From: Kytococcus schroeteri
GTDB taxonomy: Bacteria; Actinomycetota; Actinomycetes; Actinomycetales; Dermatophilaceae
Length of the DNA: 64,000 bases
Direction: 5' to 3'
NCBI RefSeq assembly: GCF_002847825.1
Contig: NZ_PKIZ01000008.1
Location: 1 to 64,000, forward strand
The notes beneath the pieces were generated by a model that saw only the letters and a program-made list of their open reading frames with translations, made no database searches and was not told the origin of the DNA. This document shows, piece by piece, positions 41,022-48,973 of this stretch. Every line of letters begins with the position of its first letter. Position 1 is the stretch's first letter. The translations under genes and the position numbers were made by a program.

Positions 41022-42212
41022 GTGCTTGCGATCGTCTGCCCTGGACAGGGCGCCCAGACCCCCGGATTCCTCGCCCCTTGGCTGGAGCTGCCCGGCTTCG
41101 CCGACCGCATGGAGTGGCTCTCGGCGTGCGCAGGCCTCGACCTCGTGGCCCACGGCACCACCTCGGACGCCGACACCATCCGCGACACGGCCGTGGCCCA
41201 GCCGCTCATCGTCGGCTCCGGCCTGGTGAGCTTCCTGGCGCTCTTCGAGCATCCGGCCGAGGCCTACCGGATGGTGCGCGCCGGCGCCGGCCACAGCGTG
41301 GGTGAGATCACCGCCGCCGTGGGTGCGGGCGTGCTCACCGCCGAGCAGGCGATGGTGTTCGTGCGCGAGCGGGGCAAGGGCATGGCCGAGGCCTCGGCCG
41401 TCACGCCCACCTCGATGCGCGCCGTGGTCGGCGGTGACGAGGAGGAGGTCGTCGCCGCCGTGGAGGCCGCCGGCCTGACCGCCGCCAACCGCAACGGTGC
41501 CCGCCAGGTGGTGGCCGCCGGCACCGTGGAGCAGCTCGAGGCCTTCGCCGCCGCACCGCCCCGGGGCACCCGCGTCATCCCGCTGCAGGTGGCCGGCGCC
41601 TTCCACACCGAGCACATGGCCCCGGCCGTGGAGACGCTCGCCGGGTACGCCCGCGCCATGAGCACCCACGACGCCCGTATCGACCTGGTGTCCAACGCCG
41701 ACGGCAACGTGCTGCGCTCTGGCACCGAGGTGCTCAGCCGCCTCGTCTCGCAGGTCTCCCGCCCCGTGCGCTGGGACCTGTGCATGGACTCCCTGGCCGA
41801 CATGGGCGTCACCGGCGTCATCGAGATCCCGCCGGCCGGCGTGCTCACCGGCCTGGTGAAGAAGCACCTCAAGGGCGTGGAGGCCCTCGCCCTCAAGAGC
41901 CCCGAGGACCTCGACGAGGCGCGCCGCATGCTCCGCGAGCACGGCGAGGCCGCCACCGAGGGCGGCGACGCCCCCACCTGGCGCATGCTCGTCTCCCCCG
42001 GCAAGGGCACCGTGGACCTGTCGGGCTGCCAGAAGCCCGAGGGGGCCCGCGTCACCGCCGGCGAGCAGGTGGCCACCGTGCGCACCCTGCGCGAGGAGCT
42101 GCCGGTCCGCGCCACCGGCGACGGCCAGGTGGTCGAGTGGCTGGTCACCGACGGCGACCCCGTGCACCCCGGCCAGCCGCTGGTGCGCGTCCACCCCCGC
42201 CAGGAGGCGTGA
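41022..42212 (+). CDS. fabD: malonyl-CoA:ACP transacylase with a C-terminal BCCP-like domain
   Basis: Loads malonyl groups onto ACP. Residues 1-310 are a standard FabD, starting AIVCPGQGAQTPG, with the serine nucleophile in GHSVGE (about 91-96) and histidine in GAFHTEHM (about 196). The protein does not end there: after a linker rich in Glu/Gly (about 305-318), residues 319-396 read like a biotinyl/lipoyl carrier domain, with SPGKGTV, a central AGEQVATV and DGDPVHPGQPL. Lined up by eye without gaps against BCCP, the biotin-accepting Lys of EAMK is Arg (about 357), so it cannot be biotinylated in the usual way. GTG start with a weak -10 (CAGAGT) 7 bases ahead. One-base overlap with fabH. Confidence 0.92.
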   Translation: MLAIVCPGQGAQTPGFLAPWLELPGFADRMEWLSACAGLDLVAHGTTSDADTIRDTAVAQPLIVGSGLVSFLALFEHPAEAYRMVRAGAGHSVGEITAAVGAGVLTAEQAMVFVRERGKGMAEASAVTPTSMRAVVGGDEEEVVAAVEAAGLTAANRNGARQVVAAGTVEQLEAFAAAPPRGTRVIPLQVAGAFHTEHMAPAVETLAGYARAMSTHDARIDLVSNADGNVLRSGTEVLSRLVSQVSRPVRWDLCMDSLADMGVTGVIEIPPAGVLTGLVKKHLKGVEALALKSPEDLDEARRMLREHGEAATEGGDAPTWRMLVSPGKGTVDLSGCQKPEGARVTAGEQVATVRTLREELPVRATGDGQVVEWLVTDGDPVHPGQPLVRVHPRQEA

Positions 42213-43174
42213 TGCAGGCCCTGCGCACCCAGACCACGCTGCGTCCGGCGGCCATCACCGGCGTGGGCGCCTACCGCCCCTCCCGCGTGGTGCCCAACGA
42301 CGAGCTCGTGGAGGCGATCGACTCCTCCGACGAGTGGATCCAGCAGCGCACCGGCATCGTCGAGCGCCGCTGGGCCACCGAGGAGGACACCACCCTCTCG
42401 ATGGCGACCGCCGCCGCCCGCGAGGCCCTCGAGGCGGCGGGCATCACCGGTGAGCAGATCGGTGCCGTCGTGGTGGCGACCGTCTCCAACCCGATGCGCA
42501 CCCCCGGCGTGGCCCCGATGCTGGCCGCCGAGCTCGGCTCGCAGGCTCCGGCCTTCGACCTGTCCGCGGCCTGCGCGGGCTACTGCCACGGCATCGCCCT
42601 GGCCAACGACATGGTGGGTGCCGGCACGGCCGACCACGTGCTCGTGGTGGGCGTGGAGTACCTCAGCCAGTTCACCGACCTCAGCGACCGCGGCACGGCC
42701 TTCCTGTTCGCCGACGCCGCCGGTGCCGCCGTGGTCAGCCTGGCCGAGGCGTCCGGCATCAGCCCCACCGTGTGGGGATCGGACGGCTCGCAGTGGGAGC
42801 TCATCCGCACCCGCGAGGACGGCATGCTCACCATGACCGGCAACTCGGTGTTCCGCTGGGCCGTCTGGGAGATGGCCAAGGTCGCCCGCCGGGCGATGGA
42901 GGCCGCCGGGGTGACCGCCGAGGAGCTCGACGTCTTCATCCCCCACCAGGCCAACGCGCGGATCACCGCCGAGATGGTCAAGCAGCTCAAGCTGCCGGAG
43001 TCGGTCCGCGTCGCCGACGACATCCGCCACACGGGCAACACCTCGGCCGCGAGCGTGCCGGTGGCCACCGCGCGCATGCTCGCCGAGGGGCAGGCCCGCT
43101 CGGGCGACATCGCGCTGCAGTTCGGCTTCGGCGCCGGGCTGGTGTACGCCGCCCAGGTCGTGCGACTGCCCTGA
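42212..43174 (+). CDS. fabH: 3-oxoacyl-ACP synthase III
   Basis: Starts fatty acid synthesis by condensing an acyl-CoA with malonyl-ACP; in this phylum it often prefers branched primers. The 320-residue protein has the Cys-His-Asn triad: Cys in SAACAGY (about 121), His in IPHQANARI (about 247) and Asn in RHTGNTSAAS (about 277). The ATG shares one base with the fabD stop (TGATG), so the two are translationally coupled. Confidence 0.95.
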   Translation: MQALRTQTTLRPAAITGVGAYRPSRVVPNDELVEAIDSSDEWIQQRTGIVERRWATEEDTTLSMATAAAREALEAAGITGEQIGAVVVATVSNPMRTPGVAPMLAAELGSQAPAFDLSAACAGYCHGIALANDMVGAGTADHVLVVGVEYLSQFTDLSDRGTAFLFADAAGAAVVSLAEASGISPTVWGSDGSQWELIRTREDGMLTMTGNSVFRWAVWEMAKVARRAMEAAGVTAEELDVFIPHQANARITAEMVKQLKLPESVRVADDIRHTGNTSAASVPVATARMLAEGQARSGDIALQFGFGAGLVYAAQVVRLP

Positions 43175-43270
43175 CATGCTCCCGCCGGTCCGGCGGGTCA
43201 ACACCGGACCACGACAGGTCGGCAGCTGCCGACGACACCGGGCCCCCGGGCCCACCACCAGGAGGAATCC

Positions 43271-43519
43271 ATGGCCCAGACCGACGACCAGATCCTGACC
43301 GTCCTCGCCGAGGTCGTCAGCGAGGAGACCGGCATCGAGCCGGCCGAGGTGACCCCGGAGAAGTCCTTCGCCGGCGACCTCGACATCGACTCCCTGTCGA
43401 TGATGACCATCCTCGTGAACGTCGAGGAGAAGACCGGCGTCGCCATCCCCGACGAGGAGATGGGCAACCTGAACACCGTCGCCGACGCCGTGAACTACAT
43501 CAAGACCCACCAGGCCTGA
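43271..43519 (+). CDS. acpP: acyl carrier protein
   Basis: An 82-residue acidic four-helix protein that carries the growing acyl chain on phosphopantetheine attached to Ser41 in DIDSLSMM. The ATG follows AGGAGG at a good distance, unlike the leaderless genes nearby, and the gene is set apart from fabH by 96 bases, which may allow separate, high-level expression. Confidence 0.96.
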   Translation: MAQTDDQILTVLAEVVSEETGIEPAEVTPEKSFAGDLDIDSLSMMTILVNVEEKTGVAIPDEEMGNLNTVADAVNYIKTHQA

Positions 43520-43602
43520 GGCCACCCCCGAGGGGCCGGGCGGCCTCTGCAGAACGCCCGGCTCCTCATCCCTGACTTCCCCTCACCACCACCGGAGGAA
43601 CC

Positions 43603-44841
43603 ATGACCGACGTCGTCGTCACCGGCCTGGGTGCCATCACCCCGCTGGGTGGCACCGCCCCCGAGAGCTGGAAGGCCCTGCTCGCCGGCACCTCCGGCGC
43701 GCGCGCCCTGCCGAGCGAGTGGAAGGAGCAGTACGGCCTTCCCGTGGAGTTCGCCGCCCAGGTGGTTGCCGACGTCGAGGACGTGCTGCCCCGCGTGCAG
43801 GTCAAGCGCCTGGACCGCACGGCCCAGTTCGCCCTGGTGAGCGCCAAGGAGGCGTGGGCCGACGCCGCCACCCCCGAGGTGGACCCGACGCGTCTGGCCG
43901 TGGTGATGGGCACCGGCATCGGTGGTGTGGTGACCGTGATGAACCAGTGGGACGTGCTGCGCGAGAAGGGCACCCGCCGCGTCTCGCCGCTCACCGTCCC
44001 GATGCTCATGCCGAACGCCGGCGCCGCCGCCGTCTCCCTGGAGCTGGGCGCCCGCGGCGCCTCGCGCACGCCGGTGAGCGCGTGTGCGTCGGGCGCCGAG
44101 GCCGTGGCCACCGGACTGGAGATCCTGCGCCGCGGCGAGGCCGACGTCGTCGTGGTGGGCGGCTCCGAGAGTTGCGTCCACCCCATGCCGATGGCGGGCT
44201 TTTCCCAGATGCAGGCCCTGTCCACCCGCAACGACTCCCCCACCACCGCCTCGCGCCCCTACGACACCGACCGCGACGGTTTCGTCCTCGGCGAGGGCGG
44301 GGGCGCGCTGGTGCTCGAGACCGCCGAGCACGCCGCGGCCCGTGGGGCCCGGGTCTACGCGCGGGTGCTGGGCGCCGGCATGACCTCCGACGCGCACCAC
44401 ATCGCCGCCCCGGAGCCCGAGGGCGTGGGCGCCGGCGACGCGATGACCTTCGCCCTGCGTGACGCCGGCGTGCGGGCCACGGACGTGGTCCACGTCAACG
44501 CGCACGCCACGAGCACCCCGGTGGGCGACGTGGCCGAGTCCAAGGCGATCCGCCGCGCGTTCGGCTCCGCGGCCGACGGCGTGGCCGTCTCGGGCACCAA
44601 GTCCCTCACCGGCCACCTGCTCGGTGGCGCCGGCGCCGTGGAGTCCGTGCTCACGGTCATGGCCCTGCACGAGCGCACCGCCCCGGCCACGGCCAACATC
44701 GACACCTTCGACGAGGCGATCGACCTCGACGTGGTGCGCGGCGAGCACCGCCCCCTGCCCCAGGGCGACCTGGTGGCGCTGAACAACTCGTTCGGCTTCG
44801 GCGGCCACAACGTGGCCATCGCCTTCGGGAGCGCGTCGTGA
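43603..44841 (+). CDS. fabF: 3-oxoacyl-ACP synthase II
   Basis: Elongating condensing enzyme of type II fatty acid synthesis. The 412-residue protein has the Cys-His-His triad: Cys in VSACASGAEA (about 160), His in NAHATSTPVGD (about 300) and His in FGFGGHNV (about 400). Strong GGAGG ribosome site. Its stop overlaps the accD start by four bases (GTGA). Confidence 0.95.
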   Translation: MTDVVVTGLGAITPLGGTAPESWKALLAGTSGARALPSEWKEQYGLPVEFAAQVVADVEDVLPRVQVKRLDRTAQFALVSAKEAWADAATPEVDPTRLAVVMGTGIGGVVTVMNQWDVLREKGTRRVSPLTVPMLMPNAGAAAVSLELGARGASRTPVSACASGAEAVATGLEILRRGEADVVVVGGSESCVHPMPMAGFSQMQALSTRNDSPTTASRPYDTDRDGFVLGEGGGALVLETAEHAAARGARVYARVLGAGMTSDAHHIAAPEPEGVGAGDAMTFALRDAGVRATDVVHVNAHATSTPVGDVAESKAIRRAFGSAADGVAVSGTKSLTGHLLGGAGAVESVLTVMALHERTAPATANIDTFDEAIDLDVVRGEHRPLPQGDLVALNNSFGFGGHNVAIAFGSAS

Positions 44842-46325
44842 CCGCCGCGCCCGGAACCCCGGCCGGGTCGCGCGTGAACGCCGCCGGAAAGCCGCCCCGC
44901 GAGGAGGACCCCCGCAACCCGGTGGCCCGCCTCGAGCGCTTCTTCGACGACGGCTCCTGCGAGCTGCTCACACCGTGGGGCGACGAGGGCATGGTGGCCG
45001 CCAAGGGCCTCGTCCAGGGCGTCGAGGTGGTGGCCTTCGCCGCCGACCCGACGATCCAGGGCGGCGCCATGGGCGAGGCCGGCTGCAAGGTCGTCCTCGT
45101 GGCCTACGAGGCGGCCATGGCCGCTGGCGCCCCCGTGGTGGGCCTGTGGCACTCCGGCGGCGCGCGCCTGGCCGAGGGCGTGGTGTCCCTGCACGCCGTG
45201 GGTGAGGTCTTCGCGGCCATGACCCACGCCTCGGGGCGCATCCCGCAGATCTCCCTGGTGCTCGGCCCGGCCGCCGGCGGCGCGGCGTACGGCCCGGCGC
45301 TCACCGACCTCGTGGTGCTCGGCCCCGAGGGCCGCGTCTTCGTCACCGGCCCCGACGTGGTGCGCTCGGTGACCGGCGAGCAGGTGGACGCCCTGCGCCT
45401 GGGCGGCCCCGAGCCGCACAGCCGCCGCTCCGGCGTGGTCCACGTGGTGACGAGCACCGACGACGAGGCCTTCGAGCGCACCCGCGCCCTGTGCGCCCTG
45501 CTGGGCGACCAGCGCAGCTTCGACACCGCCTCGGTGGTGGACCGCGACCTCGCGGCCACCTTCCCCACCTCTCCCAAGCGTGCCTACGACGTGCACCCGC
45601 TGGTGGCCGACCTGCTGGACGGCGACGGCGCCGGCGACGACCTCAACCCGATGGCCGTCACCCTGCCCCCGGACGCGGTCGAGCTCCACCCCCGCTGGGC
45701 GCCCAACATCGTCACGGTGCTCGGCCGCCTGGGCGGCCGCACGGTGGGCGTGGTGGCCAACAACCCGATGCGCCTGGGCGGCTGCCTGGACTCGTCCTCG
45801 GCGGAGAAGGCCGCGCGCTTCGTGCGCCTGTGCGACTCCCTCGGGGTGCCGCTCGTGGTGCTCGTGGACGTGCCGGGCTACCTGCCGGGCGTGGGTCAGG
45901 AGTGGGACGGCGTGGTGCGCCGCGGCGCCAAGCTGCTGCACGCCTTCGCCGAGGCCGTGGTGCCCCGCGTGACGCTGGTGACTCGCAAGACCTACGGCGG
46001 CGCCTACATCGCCATGAACAGCCGCTCGCTGGGTGCCACCAGGGTGTTCGCCTGGCCGCAGGCGGAGATGGCCGTGATGGGCCACGTGGCGGCCGTGCGC
46101 ATCCTGCACCGCCGCAAGCTGGCCGAGGTGGAGGGCGAGGAGCGCGCCCGCCTGGAGCAGGAGCTGGCCGACGAGCACGCAGTGCTCTCCGGTGGACTGG
46201 CCCGCGGCATGGAGATCGGCGTCATCGACGACGTCATCGAGCCGGCCGTGACGCGCTCGCGCATCGTGGAGGCCCTGGCCGAGGCCCCGCAGCGCCGCGG
46301 TGAGCACAACAACATCCCGCTCTGA
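44838..46325 (+). CDS. accD: acyl-CoA carboxylase carboxyltransferase (beta) subunit
   Basis: Transfers carboxyl from biotin on the alpha subunit to acetyl-CoA (or a longer acyl-CoA), giving malonyl-CoA for FabD. The 495-residue protein holds two crotonase-like halves: the N-half with GGA-R/LAEG (about 112-120) and the C-half with PGYLPG (about 347-352) and KTYGGAYIAMNS (about 383-394), which bind CoA and biotin. The biotin-carrying alpha subunit is not in this window. Last gene of the fab cluster, coupled to fabF, followed by two hairpins. Confidence 0.92.
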   Translation: MTAAPGTPAGSRVNAAGKPPREEDPRNPVARLERFFDDGSCELLTPWGDEGMVAAKGLVQGVEVVAFAADPTIQGGAMGEAGCKVVLVAYEAAMAAGAPVVGLWHSGGARLAEGVVSLHAVGEVFAAMTHASGRIPQISLVLGPAAGGAAYGPALTDLVVLGPEGRVFVTGPDVVRSVTGEQVDALRLGGPEPHSRRSGVVHVVTSTDDEAFERTRALCALLGDQRSFDTASVVDRDLAATFPTSPKRAYDVHPLVADLLDGDGAGDDLNPMAVTLPPDAVELHPRWAPNIVTVLGRLGGRTVGVVANNPMRLGGCLDSSSAEKAARFVRLCDSLGVPLVVLVDVPGYLPGVGQEWDGVVRRGAKLLHAFAEAVVPRVTLVTRKTYGGAYIAMNSRSLGATRVFAWPQAEMAVMGHVAAVRILHRRKLAEVEGEERARLEQELADEHAVLSGGLARGMEIGVIDDVIEPAVTRSRIVEALAEAPQRRGEHNNIPL

Positions 46326-46329
46326 GGCC

Positions 46330-46414
46330 GGTCCCCGCTCCGCACGGGGCGGGGACCGCCCGCACGACGAGACGCCGGTGGGCACCCCACGGGGGCCCAC
46401 CGGCGTCTCGTCGT
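46330..46414. terminator. tandem terminators between accD and the DUF3145 gene
   Basis: A 9-bp GC stem (46330-46338 with 46349-46357) is followed by a perfect 20-bp stem (46364-46383 with 46395-46414). The second is symmetrical and probably ends transcription from both sides, since the next gene is convergent. Confidence 0.85.
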
Positions 46415-46454
46415 CGCGCGGGCAGCGCGTCAGGAGGTCACGCGCCGGAGGCGG

Positions 46455-46985
46455 TCAGCCGGTAGCGTGCAGGTGGCGCACCGGCACGGCTTCTCCAGCG
46501 TGGCGGTAGACCTCCAGCTCGGCGTCCCATGCGGTGCCCAGCAGGCGGTCGATGCCGTCGGCCAGCGCCCGGGCGTCCCCATGGGTGGCGTCCAGGACGG
46601 CGCGCAGGCGGTTCTCGTGCACGACGGCGTCGCCGACGGCGTTCGTGGAGGCGTGGTGGATGCCGAGGCTCGGCGTGTGCGACCAGCGGGAACCGTCGGA
46701 GCCGACGGTGGGGTCCTCGGTGACCTCGTAGTGCACGCCGTCGAAGGGGCGCAGAGCGCTGGCCAGGGCGGCGCCGGTGCCGGGGCGGCCGTGCCAGGTG
46801 AACTCGCCACGCACCGCCCCGGGCTGGGCCGGCTGGTCGATCCAGTCGATGCGGGGGGCGCCCTGCACGCCGGCACGCATCAGGGCATGCTCGATCGCCC
46901 ACCCGAGGTGGGGGCACAGCGCGGTGGGCGTGGCGTGGATGAAGACCACACCCGTCGCCCGGGCTCGCTGGTGGGGGCCGGACAT
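46455..46985 (-). CDS. DUF3145-family protein
   Basis: A 176-residue actinobacterial protein of unknown function, commonly found beside the fatty-acid cluster as here. No signal peptide or membrane helix. It carries conserved tryptophans and the motifs GVVFIHATP-x-ALCPHLGWA at the start and SRWSHTPSLGIHHA in the middle. The ATG at 46985 follows AGGAGG at 5 bases; the open frame further upstream is not supported. Its expression and position suggest a link to lipid synthesis, but this is only inferred from neighbours. Confidence 0.85.
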   Translation of the reverse strand: MSGPHQRARATGVVFIHATPTALCPHLGWAIEHALMRAGVQGAPRIDWIDQPAQPGAVRGEFTWHGRPGTGAALASALRPFDGVHYEVTEDPTVGSDGSRWSHTPSLGIHHASTNAVGDAVVHENRLRAVLDATHGDARALADGIDRLLGTAWDAELEVYRHAGEAVPVRHLHATG

Positions 46986-47206
46986 CGCAACCTCCTGTGA
47001 TCGCTCGACGTCTTCCCCAACGCCTCGATCCGTGGCGGTCGCCGCGGCTCCCTCAAGTTGTGCGCACAGTCTGCACCATGCGTCGAGGGCCCGCCAAGCG
47101 GCGCGCCCACTCGTCACCGCCGCCAGGCACCGGGGTGTCACGAGTCCGGCCCGGTTGGTGACAGGAGTCATGGGCGCCCGGGGCCACGACTGCGCACGAT
47201 GGGGCC

Positions 47207-47383
47207 ATGAACCGCAACGCGCTCGCCTTCCTCGCCCTGGCCGTCACCATGATCTACGGCGTCGGCTTCGCCCTCTTCGACACCCCCAGCCGGGCCTACG
47301 CCGTGGGCGGCGCCCTGCTGGTGGCCCTGTGCTGGATCGCCGTCGGCGCGCTGGGGCGCCACCACGGCCGGCAGCTCGACTGA
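47207..47383 (+). CDS. small two-helix membrane protein
   Basis: A 58-residue open frame whose translation begins MNRNALAFLALAVTMIYGVG and ends in GRHHGRQLD. Two hydrophobic helices (about 5-22 and 32-50) are joined by a short polar loop, with basic residues at the ends. No family recognised; composition and position-specific GC bias look coding. A weak -10 (CACGAT) lies 6 bases before the ATG, so a leaderless start is possible. It is divergent from the DUF3145 gene. Confidence 0.55.
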   Translation: MNRNALAFLALAVTMIYGVGFALFDTPSRAYAVGGALLVALCWIAVGALGRHHGRQLD

Positions 47384-47494
47384 GCCCGCGCACCACCGCC
47401 GTCGACGCGCATCACGCAGCACCCGTCCACGGCATCGACGCCCGGACCCACGACCTGTGGGCCCGGGCGTCCGCCGTCCGGGGAGGGACCGAAG

Positions 47495-47568
47495 TGGGCC
47501 AGGTGGGGCTTGAACCCACGACCGACGGATTATGAGTCCGCTGCTCTGACCGGCTGAGCTACTGGCCC
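47495..47568 (-). tRNA. tRNA-Met (anticodon CAT, elongator type)
   Basis: Minus-strand cloverleaf with acceptor GGGCCAG/CTGGCCC, anticodon stem GCGGA/TCCGT and loop CTCATAA (anticodon CAT), and T-arm GGTTCAAGCC. The anticodon stem lacks the three G-C pairs of initiator tRNA. A tRNA-Ile2 with a modified C34 shares this anticodon and cannot be fully excluded. Confidence 0.85.
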
Positions 47569-47635
47569 CGGTGCCCGAGGGGCGTCGCGAGGATAGTCTG
47601 TGCGGCGCTGACCCCGACCGGAGGACCTGACCCAC

Positions 47636-48739
47636 GTGCGCATCGTCCGCATCGCCAACTTCGTGGCCCCCAACTCGGGGGGCATCCGCACCGCCCTGCG
47701 CCACTGGGGCGAGGAGTACCGCGCGCGCGGCCACGAGGTGCACCTGGTGATCCCCGAGCCCGGTGAGCCCCACGAGCTGCAGAGCCAGGGCCACGTCCAC
47801 CACCTGCCGGCCACGCCGACCGGCGCCGGCTACTCCCTGATGTGGGCGCGCCGTCCCGTGGCGCGTCTGCTCACCGAGCTGGCCCCCGACCGCCTCGAGG
47901 TGCACGACCGCGCCACGCTGCGCTGGCTGGGCCCGTGGGCGCGCCGCCACGGCATCCCCACGATGATGCTGAGCCACGAGAACATGACCGGCATCCTCGT
48001 GCGCCGCCTGCACTCCCCGCAGGGTCTGGCCGAGCGGACCGCGGACTTCATCAACCGCAAGTCCGCCAAGGACTACGACCGCATCGTGTGCCCGAGCCAC
48101 TACGCGGCCGCAGAGTGGCGCCGCTTCGGGGCCGATGCGCGCGTGGTGACCCTGGGCGTGGACCTCGAGTCCTTCCAGCCGCCGGCCGAGCGCTCCCCGC
48201 TCACCCCGGACGGGCGCGAGCGGCCCGAGGGACAGGTGCAGATCGTGCACTGCGGGCGCCTCTCCCCGGAGAAGAACCCCGGCCTGACCCTCGGCGCCCT
48301 GCGCGAGCTGGTGGACCGCGGCGTGGACGCCCACCTCACGGTGCTGGGGCACGGCCCGATGCGTGAGGAGCTCATGGAGTCCTCCGCCGACCTGCCCGTC
48401 ACCTTCCACGAGTACATCTCCGGACGGCAGGCCCTGGCCGAGGTGCTGGGCCGCGCGGACCTGGCCATCTCCCCCGGTCCGGTGGAGACCTTCGGCCTGG
48501 CGGCCCTCGAGGCCCTGGCGTGCGGGGTGCCCGTGGTGTGCCCCGACGAGGGGGCGCTCTCCGAGGTGGTCGGCCCCGCCGGCGCCGTGGCCCCTTCCCG
48601 GCCGGAGGCCTTCGCCGACGCCGCCCTGGACGTCCTGGGCCGCGGTGACCTCACGGACGTGGCGCGCACACAGGCCGAGCGCTTCAACTGGGAGGACTCC
48701 ACGAGCCAGATGCTGGCCATCCACGCCGAGCTGGGCTGA
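47636..48739 (+). CDS. GT4-family glycosyltransferase
   Basis: A 367-residue GT-B glycosyltransferase. The N-terminal acceptor domain (about 1-170) begins MRIVRIANFVAPNSGGIRTA with the glycine-rich loop; the C-terminal nucleotide-sugar domain has HCGRLSPEKNPG (about 202-213) and the E-x7-E signature in ETFGLAALE (about 284-292). It may mannosylate a lipid or polysaccharide of the envelope; the substrate is unknown. The GTG start is 11 bases after GGAGG; a -10 TAGTCT is at 47594-47599. It stands alone, followed by two hairpins. Confidence 0.85.
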   Translation: MRIVRIANFVAPNSGGIRTALRHWGEEYRARGHEVHLVIPEPGEPHELQSQGHVHHLPATPTGAGYSLMWARRPVARLLTELAPDRLEVHDRATLRWLGPWARRHGIPTMMLSHENMTGILVRRLHSPQGLAERTADFINRKSAKDYDRIVCPSHYAAAEWRRFGADARVVTLGVDLESFQPPAERSPLTPDGRERPEGQVQIVHCGRLSPEKNPGLTLGALRELVDRGVDAHLTVLGHGPMREELMESSADLPVTFHEYISGRQALAEVLGRADLAISPGPVETFGLAALEALACGVPVVCPDEGALSEVVGPAGAVAPSRPEAFADAALDVLGRGDLTDVARTQAERFNWEDSTSQMLAIHAELG

Positions 48740-48747
48740 GGACGGCC

Positions 48748-48778
48748 GCGTCGCCCGGGCCCGCGGCCCGGGCGACGC
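48748..48778 (+). terminator. terminator of the glycosyltransferase gene
   Basis: A perfect 14-bp GC-rich inverted repeat (48748-48761 with 48765-48778) with a 3-base loop begins nine bases after the stop codon. Confidence 0.75.
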
Positions 48779-48799
48779 GGCCCACTCCCCCGGTACGCC

Positions 48800-48835
48800 A
48801 GAAGGGCCGGTCACCTCGCGGTGACCGGCCCTTCT
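48800..48835. terminator. terminator shared by the glycosyltransferase gene and tRNA-Asn
   Basis: A perfect 16-bp stem (48800-48815 with 48820-48835) with a 4-base loop TCGC ends in CCCTTCT on the plus strand. It lies 7 bases from the tRNA-Asn 3' end and so also serves the minus strand. Confidence 0.85.
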
Positions 48836-48842
48836 CCGTGTG

Positions 48843-48915
48843 CTCCCCCGGTTGGACTCGAACCAACAACCCTCCGGTTAACAGCCGAATGCTCTGCCAA
48901 TTGAGCTACAGGGGA
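48843..48915 (-). tRNA. tRNA-Asn (anticodon GTT)
   Basis: Minus-strand cloverleaf: acceptor TCCCCTG/CGGGGGA, D-arm AGCTCAATTGGCAGAGC, anticodon loop with GTT, T-arm GGTTCGAGTCC, discriminator G. The CCA end is not encoded in full. Confidence 0.95.
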
Positions 48916-48973
48916 TCGCTTCAACAGCGGCGTGAACCATAACACCACTGCCGCGTTGGGTCCAATCGCGCCC

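Noticed and set aside
43517-43560. A hairpin between acpP and fabF as a terminator.
   Set aside because: GAGGCC and GGCCTC can pair, but the stem is short with a large loop and fabF has no separate convincing promoter, so read-through is more likely.
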